Shown here in pieces: positions 24,695 to 34,376 of a stretch of DNA of 36,340 nucleotides. The notes under the pieces were generated by a model that saw nothing but the letters and a program-made list of their open reading frames with translations, ran no database searches and was not told where the DNA came from. Both the position numbers and the translations under genes were made by a program. This stretch comes from Acetobacteraceae bacterium (lineage in GTDB: Bacteria > Pseudomonadota > Alphaproteobacteria > Acetobacterales > Acetobacteraceae), in the NCBI GenBank assembly GCA_027326105.1, contig DAHWFB010000005.1:1-36340 (forward strand). Reading direction: 5' to 3'. Each line of letters opens with the position of its first letter. Position 1 is the first letter of the stretch.

Positions 24695-25159
24695 ATGAGC
24701 ACGCGAGTCTTCGCATCCCCGTTGTTTCTCGGGTTCGACCATCTCGAGCAGATGCTCGAGCGGGCGGCCAAGACCTCGTCGGACGGTTATCCGCCCTACA
24801 ATATCGAGCAGACCGGACCAGACGGGCTGCGCATCACCCTCGCGGTCGCCGGCTTCGCCATGGACGATCTGCAGATCACCATCGAGGACAACCAGCTCGT
24901 GATCCGCGGCCGCCAGGCCGAGGACAGCGAACACCGGGTGTTCCTCCACCGCGGCATCGCGGCGCGCCAGTTCCAGCGCGCCTTCGTGCTCGCGGAGGGG
25001 ATCGAGGTGAAGGGTGCCTGGCTCGACAACGGGCTCCTCCATGTCGAGTTGGTGCGACCGCAGCCGGAGGTGAAGGTGCGCACCATCCGCATCCACGGCA
25101 ACAACCAGTCCGAAACCGCCGTCGTCAACGGGGTTCCGGCCAGGAGAGACGAGTCATGA
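24695..25159 (+). CDS. Small heat-shock protein (Hsp20/IbpA class)
   Basis: ATG 24695 is preceded by a near-perfect AAGGAGGAGG. The 154-residue protein starts STRVFASPLFLGFDHLEQML, as class A alphaproteobacterial/IbpA-type proteins do. The alpha-crystallin domain (about 34-130) includes PPYNIEQTG, LRITLAVAGF, NQLVIRGRQ and the A-x-x-F-x-R-x-F region IAARQFQRAFVL. The C-terminal I-x-I motif (RTIRIHG, about 128-134) promotes oligomerisation. It is an ATP-independent holdase that prevents aggregation under stress. Its stop overlaps the DUF1150 start by 4 bases. Confidence 0.95.
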   Translation: MSTRVFASPLFLGFDHLEQMLERAAKTSSDGYPPYNIEQTGPDGLRITLAVAGFAMDDLQITIEDNQLVIRGRQAEDSEHRVFLHRGIAARQFQRAFVLAEGIEVKGAWLDNGLLHVELVRPQPEVKVRTIRIHGNNQSETAVVNGVPARRDES

Positions 25160-25413
25160 ACGCGAACAGCCCCGGCACGCCCGCCGGTCCCGAGGGACGG
25201 CAGGTCATGGTCGATATCCGCCACCTCACCCAGAGCCAGCTCGGCCAGCTCGGCGTGTCCCACGTCGCCTACGTCAAGCCGGTGCTGACCCAGAACGGCC
25301 CCGCCTTCGCCATCCACGGTGCCGACGGCGCGCCGCTCGCGCTGGCGCCGGACTGGGACCTCGCCGTCGCCGCCATTCTCCAGCAGGAGATGGTACCGGT
25401 GATGGTGCACTGA
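25156..25413 (+). CDS. DUF1150 family protein
   Basis: This 85-residue protein starts at ATG 25156, overlapping the hsp20 stop by 4 bases. The conserved stretch VAYVKPVLTQNGPAFAIHG (about 38-56), then APLALAPDWDLAVAAILQQEM, is DUF1150, which in Alphaproteobacteria typically follows an hsp20 gene. No catalytic or membrane features are visible. The constant pairing implies a role with the small heat-shock protein, for instance as partner or modulator, but this is inference. The stop codon lies inside a perfect 14-bp tandem duplication. Confidence 0.88.
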   Translation: MNANSPGTPAGPEGRQVMVDIRHLTQSQLGQLGVSHVAYVKPVLTQNGPAFAIHGADGAPLALAPDWDLAVAAILQQEMVPVMVH

Positions 25414-25427
25414 TGATGGTGCACTGA
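25400..25427. repeat. Perfect 14-bp tandem duplication at a stop codon
   Basis: TGATGGTGCACTGA is present twice head-to-tail (25400-25413 and 25414-25427). The first copy encodes the last residues and stop of the DUF1150 gene. The second lies outside it and contains the same would-be ending. The match is exact, so the duplication is likely recent or maintained. It fills the 30-bp spacer before the convergent xerC end. Confidence 0.9.
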
Positions 25428-25443
25428 GCGGGAAACGCCGCCC

Positions 25444-26361
25444 TCAGGCGCGCGGGTGCGCCCGCCGCCACGTCGCCAGCAGTTGCGCGGTATCGAGCGC
25501 GGTATAGCGCTGCGTCGTCGACAGGCTGGCGTGGCCCAGGAGTTCCTGGATCGCGCGCAGATCCGCCCCGTTGGCGAGCAGATGGGTGGCGAAAGAGTGG
25601 CGCAGCGCGTGCGGCGTCGCGTGATCGGGCAAGCCGGCGAGGCGGCGGTAGGTGCGCAGCGACCGTTGCGCCACCGCCGCGTCGAGCCGCCCCCCGCGCG
25701 CGCCGAGAAAGAGCGGCGCGTCGGGCCGCGCGTCCGGGTGGTGGCACAGCCACCGGGCCATCGCCTGCCGGACCACCGGCAGCACCGGCACCAGCCGCTC
25801 CTTGTCGCCCTTGCCGCGCACCCGCAGCGGCGCCTCCGAACCCGGCAGCGGCGCCGACCGGCGGTCGAGCGCGAGCGCCTCCGCGATCCGCAGACCGCTG
25901 CCATAGAGCAGCAAGAACAGTGCGGTATCACGTGCGGCAAGCGATGCGCCGCGCTCCACGCTCCCGGTCGCTTCGGCCACTTCCCGCGCCGCCTCCAGGG
26001 ACAGCGCGCGCGGCAGCGGGCGGCGGGCGCGCGGGGTCGCGATCAGCCGCACCGCGGGGTTGGCGACGCCGAGGCGGCGTTCGAGAAAGCGGAAATACGC
26101 CCGGATGGCGGCGAGCTTGCGTCCCCGCGTCGCCGCCCCCTGCCCCGCCGCGGCCTCGCGGGCGAGAAAGGCACGGAAGTCACCGATCCCGAGCCGCCCG
26201 AGCGCGGCCAGATCCGGCTCGCCCCCGCAATGGAGCGCGAGAAACCCGAGGAACGCCGCCGTATCCCGCCCGTAGGCGGCGACGGTGAGCGGGGAGGCCT
26301 TGCGTTCGCCGGCGAGCCAGGCGAGGAACGCTTCCCGCGCCGCGGCCGCCGAGCCATTCAT
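25444..26361 (-). CDS. xerC: Tyrosine recombinase XerC
   Basis: This 305-residue protein is normal XerC/D length. It has an N-terminal SAM-like core-binding domain (about 8-98) and a catalytic domain with R158 (GSGLRIAEAL), K184 (GKGDKER), H251 and R254 (HALRHSFATHLL), H277 (LLGHASL) and nucleophile Y286 (TTQRYTALD). XerC with XerD resolves chromosome dimers at dif. The def/hsp20 and priA neighbourhood is typical of chromosomal XerC rather than an integrase. It follows the transaldolase gene by 16 bp in the same direction. XerC rather than XerD is chosen from context and N-terminal wording (LERRLGVANPA). Confidence 0.93.
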   Translation of the reverse strand: MNGSAAAAREAFLAWLAGERKASPLTVAAYGRDTAAFLGFLALHCGGEPDLAALGRLGIGDFRAFLAREAAAGQGAATRGRKLAAIRAYFRFLERRLGVANPAVRLIATPRARRPLPRALSLEAAREVAEATGSVERGASLAARDTALFLLLYGSGLRIAEALALDRRSAPLPGSEAPLRVRGKGDKERLVPVLPVVRQAMARWLCHHPDARPDAPLFLGARGGRLDAAVAQRSLRTYRRLAGLPDHATPHALRHSFATHLLANGADLRAIQELLGHASLSTTQRYTALDTAQLLATWRRAHPRA

Positions 26362-26377
26362 CGTGCGCGCGCCGCAC

Positions 26378-27037
26378 TCATCCCGCGATGGTCTGGCCGG
26401 TCTTGGCCCAGTCGGCGAGGAAGCCGGCGAGCCCCTTCTCGGTCAGCGGATGGGCGAACAACTGGTGCAGCACCGCGGGCGGCACGGTGGCGACGTGCGC
26501 GCCGAGCCGCGCCGCTTCCACCACGTGCGCCGGGCCGCGCACCGAGGCCACCAGCACCTCGGTCTTGAAGCCCGGGTAGTTGCGGTAGATTTCAAGGATA
26601 GTGGCGATCAGCCCCATGCCGTCCTCGCCGATGTCGTCGAGCCGGCCGACGAAGGGGCTCACGAACGCCGCCCCCGCCTTCGCCGCCAGGATCGCCTGCG
26701 CGGCCGAGAAGCAGAGGGTGACGTTGACCATCACCCCGTCGTCCGTCAGCGCCCGGCAGGTGCGCAGCCCGTCCGGCGTCAGCGGCACCTTGATCGCGAC
26801 ATTGTGGGCGATGGCGCGCAGCACCGCGGCCTCGCGCATCATCCCGGCGTGATCGGTCGCGGTCACCTCCGCGCTCACCGGACCGTGCACGAGCTTGCAG
26901 ATCTCGGCGATCACGGCGCCCATCGGCCGGCCGGATTTGGCGATCAGCGTCGGGTTCGTGGTCACCCCGTCGAGCAGCCCGGAGGCGGCGAGGGCCGCGA
27001 TTTCCGCCGTATCCGCCGTATCGACAAAGAACTTCAT
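26378..27037 (-). CDS. fsa: Fructose-6-phosphate aldolase / TalC-type transaldolase
   Basis: From ATG 27037 the product is 219 residues, the size of the small transaldolase/FSA subfamily. It begins [20 protein letters not shown] and contains [14 protein letters not shown] (23-36), the Schiff-base lysine K83 in [26 protein letters not shown] and [16 protein letters not shown]. These enzymes interconvert pentose-phosphate-pathway sugars, or split fructose-6-phosphate. Transaldolase activity is more common outside enterobacteria. The open frame upstream of this start is antisense to priA and not coding. It is divergent from priA with a 66-bp spacer and precedes xerC. Confidence 0.94.
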   Translation of the reverse strand: MKFFVDTADTAEIAALAASGLLDGVTTNPTLIAKSGRPMGAVIAEICKLVHGPVSAEVTATDHAGMMREAAVLRAIAHNVAIKVPLTPDGLRTCRALTDDGVMVNVTLCFSAAQAILAAKAGAAFVSPFVGRLDDIGEDGMGLIATILEIYRNYPGFKTEVLVASVRGPAHVVEAARLGAHVATVPPAVLHQLFAHPLTEKGLAGFLADWAKTGQTIAG

Positions 27038-27103
27038 CCCGCCCCTCCATTGGGCCGGCGGGCCGCCTTGCCCGCGCCCCCGGCTTGCGCCACTGCATAG
27101 AGC

Positions 27104-29092
27104 ATGGACGCAGCGGGAGCAAAAGCGGGCGGGCGGATCGGGGTGCTGCTGCCCTACCCGTTCCCGGGCCCGTTGGACTATGCGCTGCCCGCCGGCCTCG
27201 CCGCCCCGCCGGGCATGCTGGTGCGGGTGCGCCTGCGCGGGCGGGAGGTGACCGGCGCGGTCTGGGAAGGCGCGCCCGACGCGCACCTGCCGCCCGCCCG
27301 CCTGCTGCCCGTGCTCGCCGCGCTCGATCTGCCGCCGCTGCCAGCGGCCTTGCGCCGCTTCATCGACTGGGTGGCCGCCTATACGCTCACCCCGCCCGGC
27401 GAAGTGCTGGCGATGGCGATCCGCGCCGCCGGTCCGGTCCGGCGCGAGGCCGGCTTCGCCGTGCCGCCGCCCGACCATCCCGGCCCGACGCTGTCGGCCG
27501 ACCAGGAAGCCGCGGCGGCGGCCTTGCGCGCCCGCGCCGCCACCCGCCGCTTCTCCACCACGCTGCTCGAAGGGGTCACCGGCTCGGGCAAGACGGAGGT
27601 CTATTTCGAGGCCATCGCCGCCTGCCTGCGCGCCGGCCGCCAGGCGCTGGTGCTGCTGCCCGAAATCGCCCTCTCGGCACAGTTCCTCGCCCGCTTCCAG
27701 GCCCGCTTCGGGGTCGCTCCCGCGCTCTGGCACTCCGACCTGCCAGGGGGATTGCGCCGGCGCACCTGGCGGGCGGTCGCGCGCGGGGCGGCGCCGGTGG
27801 TGGTCGGCGCCCGCTCGGCGCTGTTCCTGCCGCTGCCCGACCCCGGGCTGATCGTCGTCGACGAGGAGCACGAGCAGAGCTACAAGCAGGAGGAGGGAGT
27901 AATCTACCACGCCCGCGACATGGCGGTGGTGCGCGCCCGCCTCGCGGACGCCGCCTGCGTCCTGGTCTCCGGCACCCCGAGCCTGGAGAGCGTGGTCAAC
28001 GCCCAGTCCGGCCGCTACGCGCGGCTGCATCTGCCCGCCCGCCATGGCGGGGCGAGCCTGCCCGCGGTCGCCGCCATCGATCTGCGCGAGGATCCGCCGC
28101 CGCGTGGGCGTTTCCTCAGCCCGCCGCTCGTCGCGGCGGTGGCACAGACGCTGGCCGGCGGGGAGCAGGCGATGCTGTTCCTCAATCGCCGTGGCTATGC
28201 CCCGCTGACCCTGTGCCGGCGCTGCGGCCACCGGTTCCAGTGCCCCAACTGCATCGCCTGGCTGGTCGAACACCGTGCCCGCGCCGTTCTGCTGTGCCAC
28301 CACTGCGGCCACACCATCGCGCGCCCCGAAACCTGCCCCGCGTGCGGCGGCGCCGACACGCTCGCCGCGGTCGGCCCCGGTGTCGAGCGCATCACCGAGG
28401 AGGCGGCCGCGCTGTTCCCCGAGGCCCGGCGGCTGGTGATGGCGAGCGACACGCTGGCCGCGCGTGGTGCCGCGGAGGCGGCGGTCACCGCCATCCTCGA
28501 ACGCCGGATCGATCTCGTCATCGGCACCCAGATCGTCGCCAAGGGCTGGCACTTCCCCCACCTCACCCTGGTCGGCGTGGTGGACGCGGACCTCGGGCTC
28601 GCCGGCGGCGACCTGCGCGCCGGCGAGCGCAGCCTGCAGCTTCTGCACCAGGTCGGCGGGCGGGCCGGCCGCGCCGCGGCCGCCGGCCGCGTGCTGCTGC
28701 AGAGCTACGCGCCCGAACATCCGGTGATCGCGGCGCTGATCGGAGGCGACCTCGCCGGCTTCCTCGCCGCCGAAGCCGCCCAGCGCCGCCCCGGCCACTG
28801 GCCGCCGTTCGGCCGGCTCGCCGCCCTCATCGTCTCGGCGAACACGACCGAGGCCGCCGACCGCGCCGCCACCGCCCTCGGCCGCAGCGCCCCCCGCGGC
28901 CCCGGCGTCACCACCCTCGGCCCCGCGCCGGCGCCGTTCGCGCTGCTGCGCGGGCGCCATCGCCGCCGGCTGCTGCTCAAGACCCGCCGCGACATCGCCC
29001 CCCAGCCGCTGGTGCGGGCCTGGCTCGCGGCCACGGCCCTGCCGCGCGGGGTCAGGGTCGATGTCGATATCGACCCGGTGTCGTTCCTGTAG
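27104..29092 (+). CDS. priA: Primosomal protein N' (replication restart helicase)
   Basis: This 662-residue protein (E. coli about 730) has an N-terminal DNA-binding domain ([19 protein letters not shown]), Walker [10 protein letters not shown] (157-165), DEEH box (253-256), and a zinc-binding insert with paired cysteines ([30 protein letters not shown]). Helicase motifs V and VI follow, including [14 protein letters not shown] and [15 protein letters not shown]. PriA reloads the replisome at stalled forks. The assigned ATG opens the conserved frame, and no stronger start lies upstream. A hairpin follows 20 bp after the stop. Confidence 0.96.
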   Translation: MDAAGAKAGGRIGVLLPYPFPGPLDYALPAGLAAPPGMLVRVRLRGREVTGAVWEGAPDAHLPPARLLPVLAALDLPPLPAALRRFIDWVAAYTLTPPGEVLAMAIRAAGPVRREAGFAVPPPDHPGPTLSADQEAAAAALRARAATRRFSTTLLEGVTGSGKTEVYFEAIAACLRAGRQALVLLPEIALSAQFLARFQARFGVAPALWHSDLPGGLRRRTWRAVARGAAPVVVGARSALFLPLPDPGLIVVDEEHEQSYKQEEGVIYHARDMAVVRARLADAACVLVSGTPSLESVVNAQSGRYARLHLPARHGGASLPAVAAIDLREDPPPRGRFLSPPLVAAVAQTLAGGEQAMLFLNRRGYAPLTLCRRCGHRFQCPNCIAWLVEHRARAVLLCHHCGHTIARPETCPACGGADTLAAVGPGVERITEEAAALFPEARRLVMASDTLAARGAAEAAVTAILERRIDLVIGTQIVAKGWHFPHLTLVGVVDADLGLAGGDLRAGERSLQLLHQVGGRAGRAAAAGRVLLQSYAPEHPVIAALIGGDLAGFLAAEAAQRRPGHWPPFGRLAALIVSANTTEAADRAATALGRSAPRGPGVTTLGPAPAPFALLRGRHRRRLLLKTRRDIAPQPLVRAWLAATALPRGVRVDVDIDPVSFL

Positions 29093-29111
29093 CGGGCCGC
29101 CGCCCAGACGG

Positions 29112-29140
29112 CGCGGACCCGGCACGACGCCGGATCCGCG
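29112..29140. terminator. Hairpin terminator after priA
   Basis: CGCGGACCCGGC (29112-29123) pairs with GCCGGATCCGCG (29129-29140) with one mismatch around a 5-base loop ACGAC. It lies between the convergent 3' ends of priA and the small secreted-peptide gene, so it may serve both. No T tract follows. Confidence 0.55.
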
Positions 29141-29173
29141 GGGAGCGCGCCAAGGGACGGGCGCAGCGCAGGC

Positions 29174-29326
29174 TCAGCCGCGCACGGCGGCCACGGTGGC
29201 GGGCTGGGGCGGGGGCGGAGGCGGGGGGCTGAACCAGCCGGCCCGCGCCGGGGCGGGGGCGGCGACGGCGAGCGCCGCCAGCAGCAGAAGGGCCGCGAAG
29301 AAGCCATGAACCGTGCGGGTGAGCAT
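29174..29326 (-). CDS. Small secreted proline-rich peptide (50 residues)
   Basis: On the minus strand ATG 29326 is preceded by AAAAGGAGACAACG, an excellent Shine-Dalgarno at correct spacing. The product begins MLTRTVHGFFAALLLLAALA, a positively charged then hydrophobic signal sequence, with a likely cleavage after ARA near residue 29. The mature peptide of about 21 residues starts GWFS, then seven consecutive Pro, then QPATVAAVRG. The strong ribosome site and clear signal peptide support a real gene despite its size. Proline stretches suggest an extended, possibly envelope-associated peptide. Function unknown. It sits beside a decayed IS630 element. Confidence 0.62.
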   Translation of the reverse strand: MLTRTVHGFFAALLLLAALAVAAPAPARAGWFSPPPPPPPQPATVAAVRG

Positions 29327-29369
29327 CGTTGTCTCCTTTTCCAGGGCGGCATCGGCGCCGCCTGTCTGC

Positions 29370-29966
29370 TCAGACGGACGCGACGCGGATTTTGCCCCGG
29401 GTCGTCGCCCCGCCCGCGGTGCGGGAGCGGTGGCTGGATCGCTCGTCGGTTTTTCGCAGCGGGGTCTTGCGCTTGGCGAAGACCTGCTCGATCGGGTTCA
29501 GGTCCGGGCTGTAGGGTGGCAGGAAGATCAAATGGGCACCGGCCTGGCGTATGGCGCGCCGGACGGCCTGCCCTTTGTGGCTGCCGAGATTGTCGAGCAC
29601 GACGATGTCGCCCCGGCGCAGCGTTGGGGCGGGGAACTGCTCGACCCAGGCGCGGAAGAGGGCGCCGTTGATCGGGCCGTCGAACACGCAGGGCGCGACG
29701 ATGCGTGCGCGTCATGTTGGTCTTGGCCCAGGTCTCGTCGATGAAGACCAGGCGGGCAGGGTCAGCGTGCTGCTGGTAGCGCTTGCCAGCGGGCGCGCTT
29801 GCGGGCCACGTCGGGACGGTCCTGCCCGGCGGCGCGCAGGCTTTTTTTGAACGTGCGCCGTTCGTCCCGCAGGAACCGCCAGACCGCGTCGTAGCTGAGC
29901 TTGCTGCCGCGCGCGGCCAATTCGGGCTGCAAGCCCCGCACCTTGCCGTGCCCCGCCCCGGGCTCT
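29370..29966 (-). pseudogene. IS630-family transposase, degraded
   Basis: Three consecutive frames on the minus strand together spell an IS630-type transposase. Frame one (about 29966-29790) gives the helix-turn-helix side, [20 protein letters not shown] and RRTFKKSLRAAGQDR. One extra base near 29790 shifts to frame two (about 29790-29703), DPARLVFIDETWAKTNMTRTH, with the first catalytic Asp. A deletion near 29703 removes about 30 expected residues and moves to frame three (29687-29370), FDGPINGALFRAWVEQF, DIVVLDNLGSHKGQAV and LPPYSPDLNPIEQVFAK, with the second Asp and the Glu. After KTDERS (about 29440) family similarity ends. The N-terminal part is missing. It is certainly inactive. Confidence 0.85.
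29440..29966 (-). mobile_element. IS630-family insertion sequence remnant
   Basis: This is the part of the region with recognisable IS630 transposase sequence. The terminal inverted repeats and flanking TA target duplication expected of the family could not be identified, so both ends appear lost. It occupies the spacer between the small secreted-peptide gene and tkt, ending about 40 bp before the tkt start, and so has probably displaced the ancestral upstream region of the tkt-gap-pgk cluster. Confidence 0.75.
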
Positions 29967-30005
29967 AAGAGCGGACAAGTGGGGAAAGCTGGGGAGGGCG
30001 TGAGC

Positions 30006-32060
30006 ATGGCCTCGCTCGTGGATATTTCGGCCGACAATCCGGCGCTCGCGGCGCAGGCCGCTATCCTTGCCCGGCCGGCTACCCCCGAGCGCGCGCTCGC
30101 CAACGCCCTCCGCGCGCTGGCGATCGACGCGGTGGAGGCGGCAAAGTGCGGCCATCCCGGCATGCCGATGGGCATGGCCGATGCCGCCACCGCGCTGTGG
30201 AGCCGCTTCCTCAAGTTCGATGCCGCCGATCCGCGCTGGCCGGACCGCGACCGTTTCGTGCTTTCCGCCGGCCACGGCTCGATGCTGCTCTACGCGCTGC
30301 TGCATCTGACCGGGCAGGCCGGCATGGGAATCGCGGAACTCCGCCGTTTCCGCCAGCTGCACTCGCCGGCGGCCGGCCATCCCGAATATGGCGAGCACCC
30401 GGGGATCGAGACCACCACCGGACCCCTGGGCCAGGGCATCGCGACCGCCGTCGGCATGGCACTCGCCGAACGCATGCTCGCCGCCCGGTTCGGCCGCTCC
30501 CTGGTCGATCACCGCACCTGGGTGCTCGCCTCGGACGGCGATCTGATGGAAGGGATCAGCCACGAGGCGGCCGCTCTTGCCGGTCATCTCCGCCTTTCGC
30601 GGCTGGCCGTGCTCTATGACGACAATTCCATCTCCATCGATGGCGCCACCTCGCTCTCCTATTCCGACGACGTGCCCCGGCGCTTCTCCGCCTACGGCTG
30701 GGCGGTCAAGCGGGTGGACGGGCACGACCCGGCGGCGCTGGCCGCCGCGCTCTCCTTCGCGGTGCGCTCCAGGAAGCCCACCCTGATCGCCTGCCGCACC
30801 ATCATCGGCCTCGGCGCGCCGACCAGGGCCGGCACCGCCGCCGCCCACGGCGCGGCGCTCGGCGCGGCGGAAGCCGCGGCCGCCAAGGCGGCGCTGGGCT
30901 GGGACGCACCGCCCTTCACCATCCCCGAGCCGATCGGCGAGCGCTGGCGCGCCATCGGCGCCCGCGGTGCGCCCGCCCGCCGCGCCTGGCTCAAGCGCCT
31001 CGCCCACCACCCCCAACGCGCCGAGTTCGAGCGGGTGACAGCGGGACGGCTCCCCGACAGCTGGCACGAGGCGATGGCGGCACTGAAGGCGAACCTCGCC
31101 GAGACCAGGCCCAAGCTCGCCACCCGCCAGTCCAGCCAGAAGGCGCTCGAAGCGCTGGTCCCCGCCATCCCCGAGCTCATCGGCGGCTCGGCCGATCTCA
31201 CCGGCTCCAACCTCACCCATGTCAAGGGCATGGCGGATGTTTCCGCCGGCAGCTACAGCGGGCGCTATCTGCGCTTCGGCGTGCGCGAGCACGGCATGGC
31301 GGCGGCGCTGAACGGCATCGCTTTGCATGGCGGCTTCATCCCGTACGGCGGCACCTTCTTCGTCTTCACCGACTATTCCCGCCCCGCCATCCGCCTCGCC
31401 GCCCTGATGCGCATCCGGGTGATCCATGTCCTCACCCACGATTCCATCGGGCTCGGCGAGGACGGGCCGACGCATCAGCCGGTCGAGCATCTCGCCAGCC
31501 TGCGCGCCATGCCCAACCTGCTGGTGCTGCGGCCCGGCGATGCGTTGGAGACCGCCGAGGCCTGGGAACTCGCCATCCGCCATGCCGAGGGGCCGAGCCT
31601 TCTGGTGCTCAGCCGCCAGGCCCTGCCCGCCCAGCGGACGGACTTCGCGGAGAACCGCACCGCGCGCGGCTTCTATGTCCTCGCCGAGGCACCGAGGGCG
31701 CGGGAGGCGACGCTGATCGCCTCCGGCTCGGAGGTGCCCATCGCCATGGCCGCGCGCGAGATGCTCGCCGCCGAAGGCATCGCCGCCGCCGTGGTCTCCG
31801 CCCCCTCGTGGGAGCTCTTCGCCCGCCAGGACGAGGCCTACCGCGCCGGCGTGCTCGGTTCCGCGCCACGCTTCGCCATCGAGGCCGCCGGCGGCTTCGG
31901 CTGGGAGCGCTGGCTGGGCGAAGGCGGCGTCTTCCTCGGGATGAGCGGCTTCGGCGCCTCGGCACCGTTCGAGGATCTCTATCGGCACTTCGGCCTCACC
32001 GCCGATGCGCTGGCGGAGGCGGTGCGCCGCCGCCTCGGCCGGGCGAGTGCCGCCGCCTGA
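30006..32060 (+). CDS. tkt: Transketolase
   Basis: ATG 30006 with GGGGAGGG upstream gives 684 residues, normal for transketolase. The N-terminal domain has [18 protein letters not shown] (48-65), [15 protein letters not shown] and the thiamine-diphosphate/Mg site ASDGDLMEG (175-183). The pyrimidine domain follows (about 375-545: [40 protein letters not shown]), then a C-terminal domain with ASGSEV. It transfers two-carbon units in the pentose phosphate and Calvin cycles. It heads a tkt-gap-pgk cluster, and its immediate upstream DNA is an IS630 remnant. The first 25 residues are slightly longer than usual. Confidence 0.95.
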   Translation: MASLVDISADNPALAAQAAILARPATPERALANALRALAIDAVEAAKCGHPGMPMGMADAATALWSRFLKFDAADPRWPDRDRFVLSAGHGSMLLYALLHLTGQAGMGIAELRRFRQLHSPAAGHPEYGEHPGIETTTGPLGQGIATAVGMALAERMLAARFGRSLVDHRTWVLASDGDLMEGISHEAAALAGHLRLSRLAVLYDDNSISIDGATSLSYSDDVPRRFSAYGWAVKRVDGHDPAALAAALSFAVRSRKPTLIACRTIIGLGAPTRAGTAAAHGAALGAAEAAAAKAALGWDAPPFTIPEPIGERWRAIGARGAPARRAWLKRLAHHPQRAEFERVTAGRLPDSWHEAMAALKANLAETRPKLATRQSSQKALEALVPAIPELIGGSADLTGSNLTHVKGMADVSAGSYSGRYLRFGVREHGMAAALNGIALHGGFIPYGGTFFVFTDYSRPAIRLAALMRIRVIHVLTHDSIGLGEDGPTHQPVEHLASLRAMPNLLVLRPGDALETAEAWELAIRHAEGPSLLVLSRQALPAQRTDFAENRTARGFYVLAEAPRAREATLIASGSEVPIAMAAREMLAAEGIAAAVVSAPSWELFARQDEAYRAGVLGSAPRFAIEAAGGFGWERWLGEGGVFLGMSGFGASAPFEDLYRHFGLTADALAEAVRRRLGRASAAA

Positions 32061-32120
32061 AGGGACCGTGCCGGCGGCGGGGATCGGCCAGCAATCGAGC
32101 AAAGGGCAGGAGAAAGCCAC

Positions 32121-33134
32121 ATGACTGTGAAGGTTGCCATCAACGGGTTCGGGCGCATCGGCCGCCTCGTGCTGCGGGCGCTGATCGAGAGCGGGCGCAG
32201 CGACGTGGTGCCGGTGCTGATCAACGATCTCGGCAGCGTCGAGGCCAACGCGCATCTGTTCCGCTACGACACCGTCCACGGCCGCTTCCCCGGCGAGGTC
32301 ACGGTCGAGGGCGAACAGATCACCATCCGCCACGCCGGCCGCAGCATCGGCCCCATCCGCGTCACTGCCATCTCCGACCCCGCCAGGCTGCCGCTCGCCG
32401 GGGTCGATGTCGCGATGGAGTGCACCGGCCGGTTCACCAAACGGGCGGAGGCGCAGCATCTGATCGATGCCGGAGCGCGCAAGGTGCTGGTGTCCGCGCC
32501 GGCGGACGGGGTGGACGCCACCATCGTCCACGGGGTCAACCACCAGGTGCTCACCGCGGCGATGACCATCGTCTCCAACGCCTCCTGCACCACCAACTGC
32601 CTGGCGCCGATGGTGAAGGTGCTGCACGAGAGTTTCGGCGTGCTGCGTGGCTACATGGTCACCATCCACTCCTACACCGGCGACCAGCGCACGGTGGATA
32701 CGCTGCACAAGGATCTGCGCCGCGCCCGCGCCGCGGCGGCCAACATCATCCCGACCTCGACCGGCGCCGCGCGCGCGGTGGGCCTGGTGCTGCCCGACCT
32801 CAAGGGCAAGCTCGACGGCACCGCGGTGCGCGTGCCCACCCCCAACGTCTCCATGGTCTCGCTCGACGCCAACCTCGCCAGGCCCGCCACCAAGGAGGAG
32901 ATCAACGCGGCGATGAAGGCCGCCTCCGAGGGCGCGCTCCGGGGCATCCTCGACTATTCCACGGCGCCGCTGGTGAGTTCGGACTTCAACCACTGCCCGG
33001 CCTCGTGCAGCTTCGACGCCTCGGAGACCACCGTGGTCGATGGCCAGCTCGCCCGCATCATGGGCTGGTACGACAATGAGTGGGGCTTCTCCAACCGCAT
33101 GGCGGACACCGCCGCCCTGCTCGGGAGCCTCTGA
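32121..33134 (+). CDS. gap: Glyceraldehyde-3-phosphate dehydrogenase (type I)
   Basis: The start at 32121 follows AGGAGAAAGCC. The 337-residue protein opens with the Rossmann stretch [19 protein letters not shown], has IND (35-37), whose Asp36 favours NAD over NADP, the catalytic Cys156 in SNASCTTNC, and the substrate region [20 protein letters not shown] (type I). The C-terminal [15 protein letters not shown] is canonical. It oxidises glyceraldehyde-3-phosphate in glycolysis or works in reverse. It lies 60 bp after tkt and only one base separates its stop from the pgk start. Confidence 0.96.
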   Translation: MTVKVAINGFGRIGRLVLRALIESGRSDVVPVLINDLGSVEANAHLFRYDTVHGRFPGEVTVEGEQITIRHAGRSIGPIRVTAISDPARLPLAGVDVAMECTGRFTKRAEAQHLIDAGARKVLVSAPADGVDATIVHGVNHQVLTAAMTIVSNASCTTNCLAPMVKVLHESFGVLRGYMVTIHSYTGDQRTVDTLHKDLRRARAAAANIIPTSTGAARAVGLVLPDLKGKLDGTAVRVPTPNVSMVSLDANLARPATKEEINAAMKAASEGALRGILDYSTAPLVSSDFNHCPASCSFDASETTVVDGQLARIMGWYDNEWGFSNRMADTAALLGSL

Positions 33135-33135
33135 G

Positions 33136-34332
33136 ATGGGCTTCCGCACGCTCGATGCGGCGGCGGTCGCGGGCAGGCGGGTGCTGGTGCGCGCCGACCT
33201 CAACGTGCCGGTGCGGGAGGGACGCATCACCGACCTCTCCCGCATCGAACGGCTCTCCCCCACCATCCGCGAACTCGCCGGCAAGGGAGCGCGGGTGATC
33301 GTCGCGAGCCACTTCGACCGGCCCAAGGGCAAGCGGGTGCCCGAGATGTCGCTCCGCCCGATGGCCGCGGCACTCGCCGAGGTGCTCGGCAAGCCCGTCG
33401 CCTTCGCCGAGGATTGCGTCGGGCCCGCCGCGGAAGCGGCGGTCGCGGCGCTCGCGGATGGCGAGGTGCTGGTGCTGGAGAACACCCGCTACCACGCCGG
33501 CGAGGAGAAGAACGACCCGGCTCTCGCCAAGGGTCTCGCTGCGCTGGCCGATCTCTACGTCAACGACGCCTTCTCCGCCGCCCACCGCGCCCACGCCTCC
33601 ACCGAGGGGGTTGCGCATCTCCTGCCCGCCTATGCCGGGCGGCTGATGCAGGCGGAACTGGAGGCGCTCGACGCCGCACTCGGCAACCCCAGGCGTCCGG
33701 CAGCGGCGGTCGTCGGCGGGGCCAAGGTCTCGACCAAGCTCGATCTGCTCGGCAATCTCCTCGCCCGCGTCGATCTGCTCGTCATCGGCGGCGCCATGGC
33801 CAACACCTTTCTCGCCGCCCAGGGGTTCGGGGTCGGCGCCTCGCTCCAGGAGCCCGATCTGCACGAGACCGCGCGCGCGATCCTGGCCCAGGCGCAAGCC
33901 GCGGGCTGCACCATCCTGTTGCCGGTCGATGCGGTGATCGCCGCCGAATTCCGCCCCGATCCGCCGACCGAGACGGTGCCGGTCGCGCGCGTGCCCGAAG
34001 GCACGCTGATCCTCGACGTCGGGCCGGAAACGGTCGCCGCCATCACCGCGCGGCTGGCCGGTCTTCGCACCCTGGTCTGGAACGGCCCGCTCGGCGCCTT
34101 CGAGACGCCACCGTTCGATGCCGCGACGGTCGCGGTCGCGCGGGCGGTGGCGGAAGCGACGGCGGCGGGGCGCCTCACCAGCGTCGCCGGCGGGGGCGAT
34201 ACCGTCTCCGCGCTGCGCCATGCCGGGGTGGCGGCGCAATTCACCTATGTCTCGTCTGCCGGCGGCGCTTTCCTGGAATGGATGGAGGGCAAGGCGCTGC
34301 CCGGTGTCGCGGCACTCGATCCCGGCCCCTGA
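33136..34332 (+). CDS. pgk: Phosphoglycerate kinase
   Basis: From ATG 33136 the 398-residue protein has the signature [12 protein letters not shown] (about 14-25), [54 protein letters not shown] split over about 150-172, [17 protein letters not shown] and the nucleotide-binding tail [12 protein letters not shown]...[14 protein letters not shown]. It exchanges phosphate between 1,3-bisphosphoglycerate and ADP. The 1-bp spacing after gap indicates co-translation. It is convergent with uvrC. A short imperfect CG hairpin just after the stop (about 34323-34343) might terminate but is weak. Confidence 0.97.
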   Translation: MGFRTLDAAAVAGRRVLVRADLNVPVREGRITDLSRIERLSPTIRELAGKGARVIVASHFDRPKGKRVPEMSLRPMAAALAEVLGKPVAFAEDCVGPAAEAAVAALADGEVLVLENTRYHAGEEKNDPALAKGLAALADLYVNDAFSAAHRAHASTEGVAHLLPAYAGRLMQAELEALDAALGNPRRPAAAVVGGAKVSTKLDLLGNLLARVDLLVIGGAMANTFLAAQGFGVGASLQEPDLHETARAILAQAQAAGCTILLPVDAVIAAEFRPDPPTETVPVARVPEGTLILDVGPETVAAITARLAGLRTLVWNGPLGAFETPPFDAATVAVARAVAEATAAGRLTSVAGGGDTVSALRHAGVAAQFTYVSSAGGAFLEWMEGKALPGVAALDPGP

Positions 34333-34376
34333 TCGGGGCGCCGGAGTCGACGGCGGAACCATCACGGGCGGGGACA

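Noticed and set aside
26378-29125. 915-codon open frame on the minus strand
   Set aside because: Only the last 219 codons (from 27037) are a real gene, the transaldolase. The rest is antisense to priA.
29712-33485. 1257-codon minus-strand frame opposite tkt, gap and pgk
   Set aside because: Shadow of three well-defined genes. Only its first-frame overlap with the IS remnant is of note.
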